Part shown: positions 32,601-41,764 of the stretch, piece by piece
How positions within the stretch are numbered: the first letter of the stretch is position 1
How the letters are laid out: each line of letters begins with the position of its first letter
Source: Prorocentrum cordatum
Taxonomy: Eukaryota > Sar > Dinophyceae > Prorocentrales > Prorocentraceae
Length of the DNA: 62,500 nucleotides
Direction: 5' to 3'
Assembly (NCBI GenBank): GCA_963575745.1
Contig: CAUYUJ010022548.1
Location: 486,416 to 548,915 of the forward strand
The notes under the pieces: model-generated
Told to the model about the DNA's origin: nothing
Databases searched by the model: none
The model's input: only the letters and a program-made list of their open reading frames with translations
Translations under genes and position numbers: made by a program

Positions 32601-34167
32601 GGCCTGCCTTTTCGACCTTCTGTACCACGTGCAGGACAGTCACGGCGCCATCCCAGCAGCGCTGTGGGGATCCCACTCCCCTCCGTCCGAGATCCTCGAC
32701 GCCTTCGCGGAGGTGGTGCCCGTTCCACATCATTCGGGCTTCACGTCCTCGGCAGCTCGTTCCGAGCTCGCCGAAGCAGCCGCAGCTGCGCGTGCCGAGC
32801 CGCGCCCGCCTTTTGACTGGGCGACCCTCGAGGGAGGGGGCGCTCTGCCAGCCGAGATCGAAGCAGGGGCTCGCCGTGCCTACCGTAACATGGGCGGATC
32901 CTTCAGCTCGGCGCGGGCGATGCTGGCGGAGGCGTCGGGGTTCGAGACCGACGGGCGGGACGCCCTCGTTCCGCCCTTCTACGCGTCCAGGCGCAGGAGG
33001 GCCGCCACGCTGATCAGCTCTCCAAGCCCTGGCCGCCCTGCGCTCATCCTGTGGTGCGTCTGCGGCCTCTGCATCTCTCTGGGAGCCGCGGCGCCGACCG
33101 CAGGCCAAGGGCTTAGTCGGGCTGCGCCGTCCGCGCCCGCTCGCCCTCCGCGCACTCCCTTCGTGCGCGATTCTCACCTCACCTCCGCGTATCTCGACCG
33201 TCGCTCGAGATCGATTGATGCCTTCGAGCTGTGGTTAGCAGAACACACTGGCGTGCCACCCGCCACACTTTACCGAAGCGGGATACTTCTCGCCCGTTTC
33301 CTCGCGACCTTCGGCGTGTGGCTTCATGATGCAGGTTTCCCTCATTATATTTTGGTCCATGCCATCTTGGGAATCCAAAGCGCCCATCCGCATTGGAAGG
33401 CCTTTCTGACAGAAGCTTGGGACGTAGCGAAACAATGGAAGCTTGCGGAGCCGCCAAAGCTCCGTCCCCCCTTGCCACGCGCGCTGCTGCGCGCCATGGT
33501 CGGGCTCTGTCTCGCCTGGGACTGGCCGGTGATGGCGGCCCTGCTGCTCATGGGCTTCACGATGTTCCTCAGGCCTGGCGAACTGCTGGCGTCACGCCGC
33601 TGTGACCTGTCGCTTCCATGCGACCGTCTCGAAGTTGAAGGGGATGCTTTTCTTTCGATTCTTGTTCCAAAGACCAGAAGAACGTACCCGACGCAACATG
33701 CTCGCTGCTCCGATCGGGGCACGGTGAAGATATTGAATCAAGTGTTTGGGAGGTTGGCTTCCACCGATCCTCTCGCCCCCTTCGGCGCGAGCGGCTTCCG
33801 TACTCGGTGGAATCATCTGCTTTTGGCTCTGGGCGTCCCTCTTGCCAAAGCAGGTCAGGGGCTCAACCTGACGCCCGCTTGTCTGCGGGGCTCTGGCGCA
33901 ACAGACTTCTATATCGCTACGGAAGACGTCCCCCGCGTCTTCTGGCGAGGGCGCTGGCGTCAAGCTTCCAGTGCCGAGCGCTACCTGCAAGCCGCCGCCG
34001 CCTCCACAGTTCTTGCTGCGCTGCCCGAGCACGCACGGGCTCGTATCTTGTTCTTCGCCACCGCCAGCGACCGCCTTGTCGCTTCGTTCCTCCAAGTCGG
34101 CCCCGCCGCTTGGCCTGCCCTGCTTGCGGCCGCCCGCCAAAACCTTGTCACTTCGCAAGGTCCTTGA
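26641..34167 (+). CDS. Pol polyprotein: RT, RNase H, J domain, SR-rich linker, tyrosine recombinase
   Basis: About 2,508 residues in the -1 frame relative to gag. The frame is open from 24736, but upstream of the gag stop it is an Arg-rich shadow, so I count from there; first ATG after it is 27091. Domains: reverse transcriptase with DDLREFYY (D485) and NIDDH (D586); RNase H with D757 (TDASLGWGG), E858 (HINILE), D883 (LLDSK) and D932 (RADDPTR), in DIRS-type order; Ala-rich linker; J domain around residues 1145-1210 with YHPDR (HPD at 1174-1176); SR-rich linker (RSRSPARSRTRSP); tyrosine recombinase with R2311 (LRPGE), K2344, R2416 (CLRGSGAT), W2439 (GRWR) and Y2448 (ERYLQ). The usual His of the HxxR box is Ala here. 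It should copy the element's RNA and integrate a circular DNA. How pol is expressed is unknown; a -1 frameshift is one option. Confidence 0.85.
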   Translation, partial: RAPLAPASWKGGPSRGRGTPPRTVCTDAVAAARRVWAQRGREGRNALFQRCCCGPAGRSTFRHHALRSAPNRFSDPFGHFGRRLPQSSAPSRGPAAPEVGVPAGACSPSSTPAALAKVAPFVADLSALLRLFPGANIDITHWAAALSQVGMGARCSLGSFSRSSMRAMDRDDPYLLGPPPRDPWPCPPAPPLGPPPDGLSARRRERWRLRRAARTLAQYSVIALNWLTLGHPSLAPAEARVRATVSPCQEGVRTRIERLCRIAVRLARGGKSDLGRAFAKFDSTEVSLHGLATHVAALEASFTSSSSVPAPMRHCPTSAPSVPGSLAAAAAWDSTQAEPFDLKVRASRIKWDYSPEFDPVPFLSDARVREAFIDPEVMRLPASEWPAGQKGARVHMDRAELWALLQKWDACGALYLTPASDLAWDEACGAFRVPKDSDFDRLILNPTVVNSRCASISSSTQRLGQGFLLCRLGLAPGEWLAVSCDDLREFYYTFRVPPARARRNALRVRLPSSRFKAFRAWRPELEGVDVAPCLNALAMGDNMAVEIANSAHEGVLHSFGALRPHEQVVHRSPFPRGPFVEMLNIDDHTGFQKLSWRGSAPRPDDPCRRDREVFAACDAGYPRVGLIQHPGKRARGETHKVVVGAEVEGRIGIVCAPLVRTVALCRLTLIQIYLGITTRSLLASLVGCWVQVFLYRRPMLAIFTHVYNFLSRLATEDGIEYDLPPYVRDELLACTFLAFTAITDLRAQPCPEVFGTDASLGWGGVVRAPISPQLSAELWRRSEHGGWHTILHNRSLLAVLSRGVPLGPELTQLHHDLGLPSIEPPVAPRWVTELSEALRFRLAYKWEFRMPRHINILETTVYKSLCKYCCVRLPDSRIPVLLDSKVALGATAHGRSSSPGLSHVLSTTLPYVIGGGLYMGGMYVPTDVHRADDPTRNRAARPPSRDPPAWLVEAERGKFTRFDCIAYADSRSSFPTCLWGRFVAQLVARGPEGLLSHRWAAAPPLSVGAGMAADAAGDGAQGEALDPSGAAESSSEAALASGERRGPRNALFADSDRPLTSTADATPKASASSEGGSHGPDPAAASAGSAPPAAKRAPPLALRSKAAAAPPPAIGGGSSRVGSREAPKGATAATPRIFQRAARVSASRQLLGVVDGASRSTIEAAFRRQSLVYHPDRTPAHLGADERAARALNWKQLCDAKSVLLQALSQAAAPPAGPSTGGDGPAARAYAQAKAAGKGARKGKLAPGSTMALQALEEAVSSRVALASAELAPRAALPASGAPLPRSGVSSALATRAAESDAILASAVSRGRVELDALRTARADATRRTVQAPARGEGERAVARAELAEGMADRAYFRRLREAASREAAGLPRTAPVQLGRDWRKTLRAVLHNAEVSTGLANADRAARAGDAPASSTGRSLAEVEAVDPRALARPADDPASSFSRREGRAVRARLGPRDEAVEDQPNRGGHAPHSASRTGAARNRRAKKQRRASTAALPAPEGGAATTPGRRARRTANARRWAGAARPSSAAGVGPPPRSRSPARSRTRSPNPYGTDHTSPSGGCSSPPIDGSISPEEPSGPPAGEASEGPHTPDGSPPASARSRSRAEPACEEDSPTELEDVVLSALADSSVDLERVVAGLNPEVLLRLQAAFPRRAEASPPAAHAAARSRSRGRGTRAGSETPRPVPPPPPPPRHHSGGRAASRSRGSAAGQGLSRANARDSSRAPSRQATSPGRREVRSPRVAPKRRPSPATSQQPATPRHGASSDVAFAGSSRADSAAQAPPTSVGMRSSSDAVAAPQGGGRAAEEGGSSSGFALGRASEPELHLSGSHSGDAGSAAAAAFAARRTASAAAEQPLPPGAASALAWRLNIGGEKITVVRWGPAWQAAFQSAASWLRSFAPAGAAEPEGKDDLHCLLRALHAYKRLFQTGGAEPIDEASWLHPYVAVVEPEAIPAHADLQAMGAGAIRGIGLGSKIEQRRRAGKLACLFDLLYHVQDSHGAIPAALWGSHSPPSEILDAFAEVVPVPHHSGFTSSAARSELAEAAAAARAEPRPPFDWATLEGGGALPAEIEAGARRAYRNMGGSFSSARAMLAEASGFETDGRDALVPPFYASRRRRAATLISSPSPGRPALILWCVCGLCISLGAAAPTAGQGLSRAAPSAPARPPRTPFVRDSHLTSAYLDRRSRSIDAFELWLAEHTGVPPATLYRSGILLARFLATFGVWLHDAGFPHYILVHAILGIQSAHPHWKAFLTEAWDVAKQWKLAEPPKLRPPLPRALLRAMVGLCLAWDWPVMAALLLMGFTMFLRPGELLASRRCDLSLPCDRLEVEGDAFLSILVPKTRRTYPTQHARCSDRGTVKILNQVFGRLASTDPLAPFGASGFRTRWNHLLLALGVPLAKAGQGLNLTPACLRGSGATDFYIATEDVPRVFWRGRWRQASSAERYLQAAAASTVLAALPEHARARILFFATASDRLVASFLQVGPAAWPALLAAARQNLVTSQGP
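26774..26816 (+). repeat. 43-bp internal repeat, copy 1
   Basis: Identical to 32011-32053 (ATGCGCTCTTCCAGCGATGC ... GGGAGGAG) and extended leftward by GTAGG. Copy 1 lies 130 bp after the gag stop and is read in a different frame from copy 2 within pol, so nucleotide identity is not explained by protein conservation. Confidence 0.85.
32011..32053 (+). repeat. 43-bp internal repeat, copy 2
   Basis: Second copy, in the linker between the SR-rich region and the recombinase part of pol. In the pol frame it encodes MRSSSDAVAAPQGG, whereas copy 1 encodes that peptide only in the gag frame. Confidence 0.85.
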
Positions 34168-34178
34168 GCACGGGTATG

Positions 34179-34334
34179 GCTGCCTCGCCGACATCGGCGA
34201 CCAGACGGACTCCACCGTCTGACGCGCGGCGCCCCGGCTTGAGCGCGCGGGACGGGCCTGCCCATTTTGGGCCGCCCCGCGCGCGCACGCCGCGGCCGCG
34301 CTCGGAGACAGCTCGCTAGCGCGCGAGCGGGAGA
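34179..34334 (+). repeat. Split direct repeat B1
   Basis: Begins GCTGCCTCGCCGACATCGGC 12 bp after the pol stop and ends GCGAGCGGGAGA. Identical to B2 over 156 bp, offset 246 bp. Confidence 0.9.
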
Positions 34335-34424
34335 ATGCTTCTTCTATTCTCTGTGAGCAAGCTCCTGCTGTCTCCGCAGCTTCTCTGCCCCCCTCCCTCC
34401 TCTCCCACTCTAAGGCTGACGGGC
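34335..34424 (+). repeat. Split direct repeat A2
   Basis: The first 56 bp equal A1; the remaining 34 bp (CCTCCCTCCTCTCCCACTCT and following) are not in A1. The B1-A2 joint should equal the circle junction of the replication intermediate. Confidence 0.85.
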
Positions 34425-34579
34425 GCTGCCTCGCCGACATCGGCGACCAGACGGACTCCACCGTCTGACGCGCGGCGCCCCGGCTTGAGCGCGCGGGACG
34501 GGCCTGCCCATTTTGGGCCGCCCCGCGCGCGCACGCCGCGGCCGCGCTCGGAGACAGCTCGCTAGCGCGCGAGCGGGAG

Positions 34580-34580
<1 letters not shown>
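34425..34580 (+). repeat. Split direct repeat B2 (right end)
   Basis: Second copy of B, ending GCGAGCGGGAGA directly before TCATCATCATC of the host array. Confidence 0.9.
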
Positions 34581-34653
<73 letters not shown>

Positions 34654-34870
34654 GCGGGGCACCGCGGGACACCGCGGGACACCGCGGGACACCGCGGGAC
34701 ACCGGCGGGACACCGCGGGGCCCCGGCCGCCCGGAAGGGAATCATTTGGTCCGGCCGCGCCTCAGCCACACGGGACACCAGCGGGACACCGGCGGGACAC
34801 CGCGGGGCCCCGGCCGCCCAGAAGGGAGTCATTTGGTCCGGCCGCGCCTCAGCCACAGGAGACTTTCTCT
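34581..34870. repeat. (ATC)n block and GGGACACCGC repeat, right half
   Basis: ATC runs to about 34652, then six GGGACACCGC units and two longer GGGACACCGGC-bearing units that include GGAATCATTTGGTCCGGCCG-like words. It continues the array cut at 23810. Confidence 0.8.
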
Positions 34871-34984
34871 CGCCCGCCCACGCAGCTTCGCCTCGCCCGC
34901 ACGGCACGCACGAACACGAAACCGAAATCGATTTCCCGGTAGGGGGGCTCTCCGTTCCACTTCGATCTCACCCCCCAACCTCCG

Positions 34985-36410
34985 ATCACCGCATATCAGA
35001 ATACATCACAATTCCAGAACATGACAACTCAAACCATACCATATCATGTCAGAACAGGACATAGCAGGACCCACCATGAAAACGTATGCAATGACATCAT
35101 GGAGCGTACAACGCATAACATTACACCACACATCATAGCAAACAAGGCCAGAGCACACCAGAACATAGCGTAACATCACAGAGCATAACATGCCACACAA
35201 TGGCATAACGCATCATACCACAACACGTAATCGCAGCAATTCATAACATGAACAAGCAGTTCATTCCAACATCATAAATGGCACTGCAATCTAATCAAAC
35301 GTCACGTGCGCGCGGAGGTCAGGCTGGCCACAGGAACAAACAGGCGTAGAAACGAACGATCGGACGACGTATCTATCGTGACAGGCGTCACGGCGTAGCG
35401 CCAGCCCGTCGAGAACAAACCAGACAGAATAGAGCACAACGAACGTAACATAATATTATCAAATCAGCATAGCATAACGAATCGAGCACACCGTAACCAG
35501 CATAACATATACCATAATTGTTGTACTACTGCGACCCCTACATCGACGCTTTAGATATAGCCGGATAAGTTTCAAATTCGCGTGATATATTATATCGATA
35601 TGAGCATGCATTGAGCAGCCGTACTCAGCATATCATAACACAGCCGAATTTGACAGAACATACGTGTCATGTCATAACGTGGTGCCACAGAGCAGGGCAG
35701 ATCATATCACATCATACACTGACAGAGGTGAGTATAACATAACAAACGTTAGCAGGATATAAACCTATTTTTGAAGAGGATTTTTATACCATACTAGGCC
35801 ATACCAGAACATAACCAAACGCGACGTGCTCGCCGAGGTCAGCCCGGCCAGGGGTACAAAGAGGCGCCGCAACCACCGATCGGACGACGTATCTAACGTG
35901 ACAGGCGTCACGCCGTCCCGTCGACAGCATAACACATCATATTGTAAAATCGCAGGGTCGAGATCGAGCATAATATAATTGAGCACTGCTAAGTACAGCA
36001 ACGACAAATCACAAATCAAGGGCGCTCTAGCACCCGCGCCTGCCCACACGAAAACAGGCGCGGCAATGACCGATCAGACGACAGATTCAACGCGACAGGC
36101 GTCACGACGTCACGCCACCCCGTCGAGATCATACCAGAAACAAACATATGTGCATAGAACAGAGCATAACCAAACACAACGCGATAGAGTATAATTCGGT
36201 TCGGCTAAGACCGAGTATTGGCGGCCTAACATGCGCGACATGCGCGCCAAACAAAGGCTGGCCACAGAAACACGCAGTAGGAGCAACGACCGATCAGAAC
36301 CTACGACAAACGTGAAAGGCGTCACGACGTCACGCCGGCCAGTCCACAACATAACATAACATAACATAATGTCAGATACTACATTGGGCCAGAATCGAAC
36401 CGAACATAAT
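34985..36410. repeat. CATAACATAG-type AT-rich array carrying four conserved modules
   Basis: A-rich degenerate words as at 19.8 and 22.4 kb. Embedded are four direct copies of a ~110-bp GC-richer module at about 35302-35416, 35821-35928, 36022-36130 and 36238-36345. Module landmarks are GCTGGCCACAG, ACCGATCGGACGACGTAT and GTGACAGGCGTCACG. Confidence 0.65.
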
Positions 36411-37470
36411 CAACCACAGTATTACGTATACGCCATCCACCATTTCACGGCGTCTCATCAAACGCGACCTGCGCCCAGTCGTCAGAGGAGGACTGGGCGT
36501 CCGGAGCAGGAGAAGGAAAGAGAGGTCCGCCTCACCTCCTCCTCCTCCTCGTTCGTCGTCCGCTTCCTCGTGCTGCTGCTGCTGCTCCTCCTCTTTCTCT
36601 TTAAACAGGATGTATATTCTCTCCGAACAAGTTCTGGGGTCTCGCAAGACTCGTGTTGGGGGATGGTTTGTCGCTTCAGGGACTCGTTTCGGCTTCCTTC
36701 GTCAGGGGCCCTGGTGTTGCTAGACTTTCGGGAAACATCAGGTTGCGACCTGGCCCAGTCGCCGTGCTGGCCGAGACCGCCGGGCCCCGCGCACATCGTT
36801 TCAGTAGGCGCGCGCACCGATGGGAACAAACGCCGAAAGTTTCGGTGGGGATCGCTCGAAGCAAAATAAGATCAGTAGTGAACCCATCTGGATCGGGCGC
36901 GCGCAGATGCGCGCAGTGGCGAAATCAGGTCATTCACGGACGCGAAGGCCGTGTTGGTGGGGTAGTTGATTTCTTTTTTCGAGCGGGATGCCAATCATGG
37001 TTCATTCCGCAGAACATGAGCTACAGCAGCGTCCACCGGTCTGCGAGAGGCACCGCAACGTTTACCGTATTGTAAGGGAGATTTGATGTCGCGTAGTTCT
37101 CTATTGCAGACATTGCTGTCCGAGTCAGGAGCCATAATGGTTGGTTCTTACATTTCCTGCTGGGGTGTGGCTGAACGGAGGGGGCCGCCTGAAGCCAGCC
37201 GGCATGGGAGCAGCGCACGGGGGACATCGCATGAGATAACAGAGGGCAGCACACGGGGGCAAAACATAGGGCAGTTCATGGGGCAGCACACGGGGCAGCA
37301 CGCGAAGCTCACACCTGGAAGCGGGCAGCACATGGGAGCCTGTGGGCCCCTGGGCCAGCTTCTGCTTCTTTGGGGGGGGGGTCTCAGCCCGCCGCCGCCC
37401 GCATCAGTCCTAATTTGCAGGTGCGGGACCCTGCGCAGACAAAGCGCCGTCGGAGACGGCACTCTGAACA
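36411..37470. other. Unassigned DNA
   Basis: A CTCCTCCTC/GCTGCTGCT patch at 36535-36600, then ordinary sequence, then GGGGCAGCACACGGG-type words at 37250-37330. No recognisable coding domain. Confidence 0.3.
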
Positions 37471-37475
37471 TGTTA

Positions 37476-37675
37476 TGATGTGCCTGTTTTTCACCACCCT
37501 CACAATAAGTTGGGGGGGTGGGGGGGTCTTCTTCTTCTTCCTCCTCCTCCTCCTCATCCTCCTCTTCGTCCTCCTCCTCCTGCCCCTCCTCCTCCTCCTC
37601 CTCCTCCTCCTCCTCCTCCTCCTCCTCCTCCTCCCCCCCACCAACATATGGTGGTGGTGGAAAACAGGAACATCA
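37476..37675. mobile_element. TIR element with (CTC)n core, introner family copy 1
   Basis: 200 bp. The left end TGATGTGCCTGTTTTTCACC and the reverse complement of the right end (TGATGTTCCTGTTTTCCACC) form ~45-bp inverted repeats around a CTC core. The flanks TGTTA (37471-37475) and TGTTC (37676-37680) look like a 5-bp target duplication with one change. Same TIR family as 59372-59605 and 59832-59962, which are introns. No gene was recognised around this copy. Confidence 0.75.
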
Positions 37676-38300
37676 TGTTCGCGAGCATGGGGGAACACGA
37701 AGATGAGGCGCGGACAAGAGATGAGCGAGCCCCAGCCGAGGCCAATCTCGATCGATCGGCCAGGCCGCTGCTGTCCGCCAGCGGAGCTTATGGGCGAGAA
37801 GGAGGCGCACTCGCCAGCAGCACGAGAAGGAGGCTGTCGATTCCGCATCGTTCCCAATATCGTTCCCCATCGAGAGGAGGAAGAGGAGGAGGATGAGGAG
37901 AAGGACCTGGACCTGTGTAAATCCAAAAGTTTCAGGCCTCGGAAGAATTTAGCGAACATTCATGCCGCATTAATGTGTCAATGCCCCCTTCGCCCCCCAA
38001 TGATCAACGTTGGCGGTGGGTTGAACGAGCTGCACTTCCACCGCAGTCTGCCTTGCACGTGCCAATTTTGAGTTCGGGGGAGCGGGGGAGTGTCCACTAA
38101 TTGTTTCCCTCTACCGCCTCATGCCTTAGGTTACGCCGCCATGTGCGAGTAGACTGCACGAATCTGCGGGCAAGGATTTCTGCGAGACCAGCCGGCATCG
38201 AAGCCGGCTGGGAGGGGCCCCCTTGCCATGCAGTCGCAACGGGGCATCTAAACATGCGTCTCCCGTACAATGTGCGTGGCATGGCCGTGATTGCCCATTT

Positions 38301-38530
38301 TCAGAGCCCCGAATCATCAGGGGTAACTCGGGTCAGGGATAACTCGGGTTCGTTTTTCGGGATTCCGAACCCGACTTACCCCGGACCCGAGTTACCCCGG
38401 ATAACTCGGGCGTCCAGGGCCCCGAATCATCAGGGATAACTCGGGTCAGGGCTAACTCGGGTTCCTTTTTCGGGAATCCAGACCCGAGTTACCCCGGACC
38501 CGAGTTACCCCGGATAACTCGGGCGCCCAA
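38301..38530. mobile_element. Dimeric GGGTAACTCGGG hairpin element, copy 1
   Basis: 230 bp made of two ~115-bp units, each with inverted words GGGTAACTCGGG and CCCGAGTTACCCC around a TTTTTCGGGATTCC loop. It is flanked by CATTT (38296-38300) and CATTT (38531-38535). The corresponding place in the neighbouring unit (about 39508-39520) lacks it. Confidence 0.75.
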
Positions 38531-38679
38531 CATTTGCGTTGGCGCGAGCGTCGCTGCAGGCCATTCAGCGCAAGGTACCAGGCCTCCCGCGGCTACTTCC
38601 GCGCACCGCCGCCAACCCGCACTGCCAGCCAGGCCCGTCTGCCTCAAGCCCAGTGGGTGCCGCGAGGTGCAGATTACCC

Positions 38680-38846
38680 TCACCACCCACCAAACCACCC
38701 CAACCCAACCCGAAGGCCCCAATTTATCCTCGATTTCCAGTGGGGGGGGGTCGTGGAATATCGAGAAAACACGTATGGAACCCGTACCCACCCCAACCCG
38801 AAATTCGGGTCTTCGGGTTGGGTTGGGGTGGTCTGGTAGGTAGTCA
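38680..38846. mobile_element. MITE with 36-bp TIRs and TACCC target duplication
   Basis: 167 bp. Left arm TCACCACCCACCAAACCACC and reverse complement of the right arm TGACTACCTACCAGACCACC match over 36 bp with four changes, to CCCAACCCGAAG. Flanked by TACCC (38675-38679 and 38847-38851). The paralogous site at 40480-40484 reads TATCC with no insertion. A second copy is at 47290-47458. Confidence 0.85.
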
Positions 38847-41120
38847 TACCCAGCGGATGCGCAGGATTCTCGCCGCGACCGTCACGCAGCCAGGTGCGCC
38901 GAGTGCGCCAGACGCGCCAGGCGCGCCGCAGTCCACTGGCGCCTTCTGTTTCACGCATCGTCCATATCGCTCGTTCCATCGGATCCCTTTTTTTCACGCG
39001 TCGCTCGCGTCGCTCGTCGGAGAAAGAGATTCCATAACGAGAACTCGCTCTTTTTCTATGAACAGCACGAGCGACACGTAAACAAACATGGTCTTATGGG
39101 GCGAGCGACACGAGCGATGCGCGCAAAATTGGGATGGGGCACGACACGGGCCATCCCCAGAAGGGCAACCCCAGAAAGGGCCAGCGGGCCCCCGCCAGCC
39201 CTGGCGCCCGAGCGACGCAGCCTAGCCCCGACTGTCCCGCGGCGCGCCCGCGGCGCGCCCCTTGCCGCAGTCGCCTAGCGCCACCGACTGCGGGCCAATC
39301 AGAAGCACTGAGCGCGGGTCTGCACGCCCACGACTCATGTCTCAGGTTACGCCGCCATGCGCGAGCAGACTGCGTGAATCAGCGGGCAAGTTTTTTTTTT
39401 TTTGCGAGACCAGCCTGCATCGAAACCGCCTGGGAGTGGCCTCCTTGCGCGGGAGCCGCAGCGGGGCATCCAAGCATGCAACTCCCCTGCGATGTACGTG
39501 GCATGGCCGGTATTGTTCTTGGCGCGAACGTCGTTGCCGGCCATTCAGCGCAAGGTGCCGGGCCTCCCGCGTTACTCCCGCGCGCCGCTACCAAACGCAC
39601 TGCCAGCCGGGATGGTCTGCCGCAAGCCCATTGGGTACCGCGAGGTGCAGATTCTCCAGCGGGTGCGCAGGGTTTTCAGCCAGGTGCGCCGAGTGCGCCA
39701 GACGCGCCAAATGCGCCGCAGTCCACTGGCGCCCCACGTTTCACGTGTATCGCTCGCCTCATCGGACCTCATGCTTCGCGCGACGCTCGCGTCGCTCGTC
39801 GGAGATTCCACGCCAATCTTTCTACGAGCAGCACGAGCGATAGAACAAAAAATAGAGAAAAAAAAAAAAAAAAAAAAAAAAAAATGTCCTATCGGACGAG
39901 CGACGCGAGCGACGCGCGAAGACTTGGATGGGGCGCGACCAGGGCAAGCCCAGAGAGGGCCAGCGGCCCCCCGCCAGCCCCGGCAGCCCGAGCGACGCAG
40001 CCTAGCCCTTGACTGCCCCGCGGAGCGCCCGCGGCGCGCCCCTCGCCGCAGCCGCCCAGCGCCACCGGCTGCCGGCCAAGCAGAAGCAGCTTGAGCGTGT
40101 CTATTTGAAGGCCTACCACGAGGCACGCCCACAGGCCTCGGAAGAAACAAGCGAACACTCGTGCCGCATTCGTTTGTCAATTTCCCCCCGCGATTGTCAA
40201 CGTTGGCGGTGGGCTGAGCAAGCTGCGCATCGACCGCAGTCTGCCCCGCGCGTGCCAACTTTGAGTTCGGGGGGGCGGGGGGGCGTTCGCCATTTGCTTC
40301 CCTCCACCGCCTCGCGCCTTAGGTTACGCCGCCATGCGCGAGTTGACTGCGCGAGTTTGCGGGCGGGGTTGCGAGGCCAGCAGGCGTCGAAACCGCCTGG
40401 GGGGGGCCGCGCCGCCACCAAACGCACTGCCAGCCAGGGCGGTATGCCGCAAGCTCACTGGGCGCCGCGAAGTGCAGATTATCCAGCGGATGCGCAGGGT
40501 TCTCGCCGCGACCATCACGCAGCCAGGTGCGCCAGACGCGCCAGTGCGCCGCAGTCCACTGGCGCCTTGTGTTTCACGTATCGCTCATATCGTTCGTCCC
40601 ATCGGATCCCATGTTTCACGCGTCGCTCGCGTCGCTCGTCGGAGAAAAAGATTCCATAATCAGAGCTCGTTCTCTTCCTACGAGCGGCACGAGCGACGCG
40701 TAAAAAAGCAGGGTCCCTTGGGGCGAGCGACGCGAGCGATGCGCGAAGATTTGGATGGGGCGCGACAGGGCCCCCCCCAGAAGGGCAACCTCAGAGAGGG
40801 CCAGCGGCCCCCCGCCAGCCCCGGCGCCCGAGCGACGAAGCCTAGCCCCGACTGTCCCGCGGAGCGCCCGCGGCGCGCCCCTCGCCGCAGCCGCCCAGCG
40901 CCACCGGCTGCCGGCCAAGCAGAAGCACTCAGAGCGTGTCAATTTGGAGGCCTGCCCCGAGGCACGCCCACAGGCCTCGGAAGAAATAAGCGAACGTTCA
41001 TGCCGCATTCGTTTGTCAATGCCCCCCCCCCGGTGGTCAACGTTGGCGGTGGGTTGGACGAGCTGCGCTTCGACCGCAGTCTGCCCCGCGCCTGCCACTT
41101 TTGAGTTCGGGGAAGCGGGG

Positions 41121-41764
41121 GAGTGTCCACGAATTGTTTTCCCTCTGCCGTATCAGCGATGCTGGGACAAAGTGTTTTTTTGTTTCCGAGCTCCCTCTTC
41201 ATAAGCCCCTACAAGGGTTCACTTCCACTGAGGGAAGTGCCCCGTTGGGGGACAACCGTTGGAAGATCCTGAAGCGTGCCAGAAAACATTCTCGGACGAA
41301 TATGCGCAGCGCCAAGGCCAGAGCCATTGTTCCAAATGGAACCGCCTTCAACCCGTGAAGCTCTTGCAATTTTTCGGAACGATTGCGCGCGGCGTTAAGG
41401 CGATAGTCACATGTCGAAAAGGAACCGCTTTTAATGCATGAAGCGCCTGCCATTTGTTAGGACGAATGCGCGCGGCGATAATGCGAAAAACACAATTTGA
41501 AAGTGGCCAGCCTTCCATTTGTTAATGTGCTACCAATGTGTAATTCGTATGCTCAGAAACTAAGGAAACCTCAAGCGAAAGCACTGGGCCGCCTTGCCGA
41601 TTGGCTTCGGGGTGTGACAAGGAAGAGCTATTTCATAAGGACAAGGAATGGAGGAGGAGCAGGCTACCTACGTTGATCTTCGCCCCCAGCGGCGACCGCC
41701 GGTAACATGGGGGGGGAGCGCAGCGCTCCTCATTAAACCCAGGTGTCACCAGCACCAGTCCTGA
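41121..41764. other. Unassigned DNA with a small tandem duplication
   Basis: 41335-41500 holds two ~95-bp related units with GGAACCGC-TT, TGAAGC-CTTGC and GCGCGCGGCG words. No gene recognised. Confidence 0.35.

Larger units (their letters stand above)
23811..34580 (+). mobile_element. Tyrosine-recombinase retrotransposon (DIRS/Ngaro-like), complete
   Basis: A 10,770-bp element with split direct repeats in the order A1 ... B1-A2-B2. A1 (23811-23866) equals A2 (34335-34390) over 56 bp, and B1 (34179-34334) equals B2 (34425-34580) over 156 bp by eye. This arrangement, with a tyrosine recombinase instead of a DDE integrase, is the hallmark of Ngaro/PAT/VIPER-type DIRS-order elements, which integrate through a circular intermediate. 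No target duplication is visible, as expected. It carries a Gag-like ORF, then one long pol frame with reverse transcriptase, RNase H, J domain, SR-rich linker and recombinase. Identical repeats suggest a recent insertion. It sits in an (ATC)n array. A tandem duplication near the start and one in-frame stop in gag may make it defective. Confidence 0.9.
37930..41120 (+). repeat. Segmental tandem array, three ~0.8-1.4-kb units plus part of a fourth
   Basis: Units begin near 37930, 40130 and 40960 at GGCCTCGGAAGAA, and a middle unit resumes at about 39330. Shared blocks: TTAGGTTACGCCGCCATG, CATTCAGCGCAAGGT, GAGGTGCAGATT, GTCCACTGGCGCC, a CGTCGCTCGCGTCGCTCGTC / GCGAGCGACGCGAGCGA inverted pair, and CGAGCGACGCAGCCTAGCCC. 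Unit 1 alone carries the insertions at 38301-38530 and 38680-38846; the others preserve empty sites. Unit 2 has a 27-29-base A run near 39856-39884. Frames in the units are broken differently, so no protein is claimed. Confidence 0.75.
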
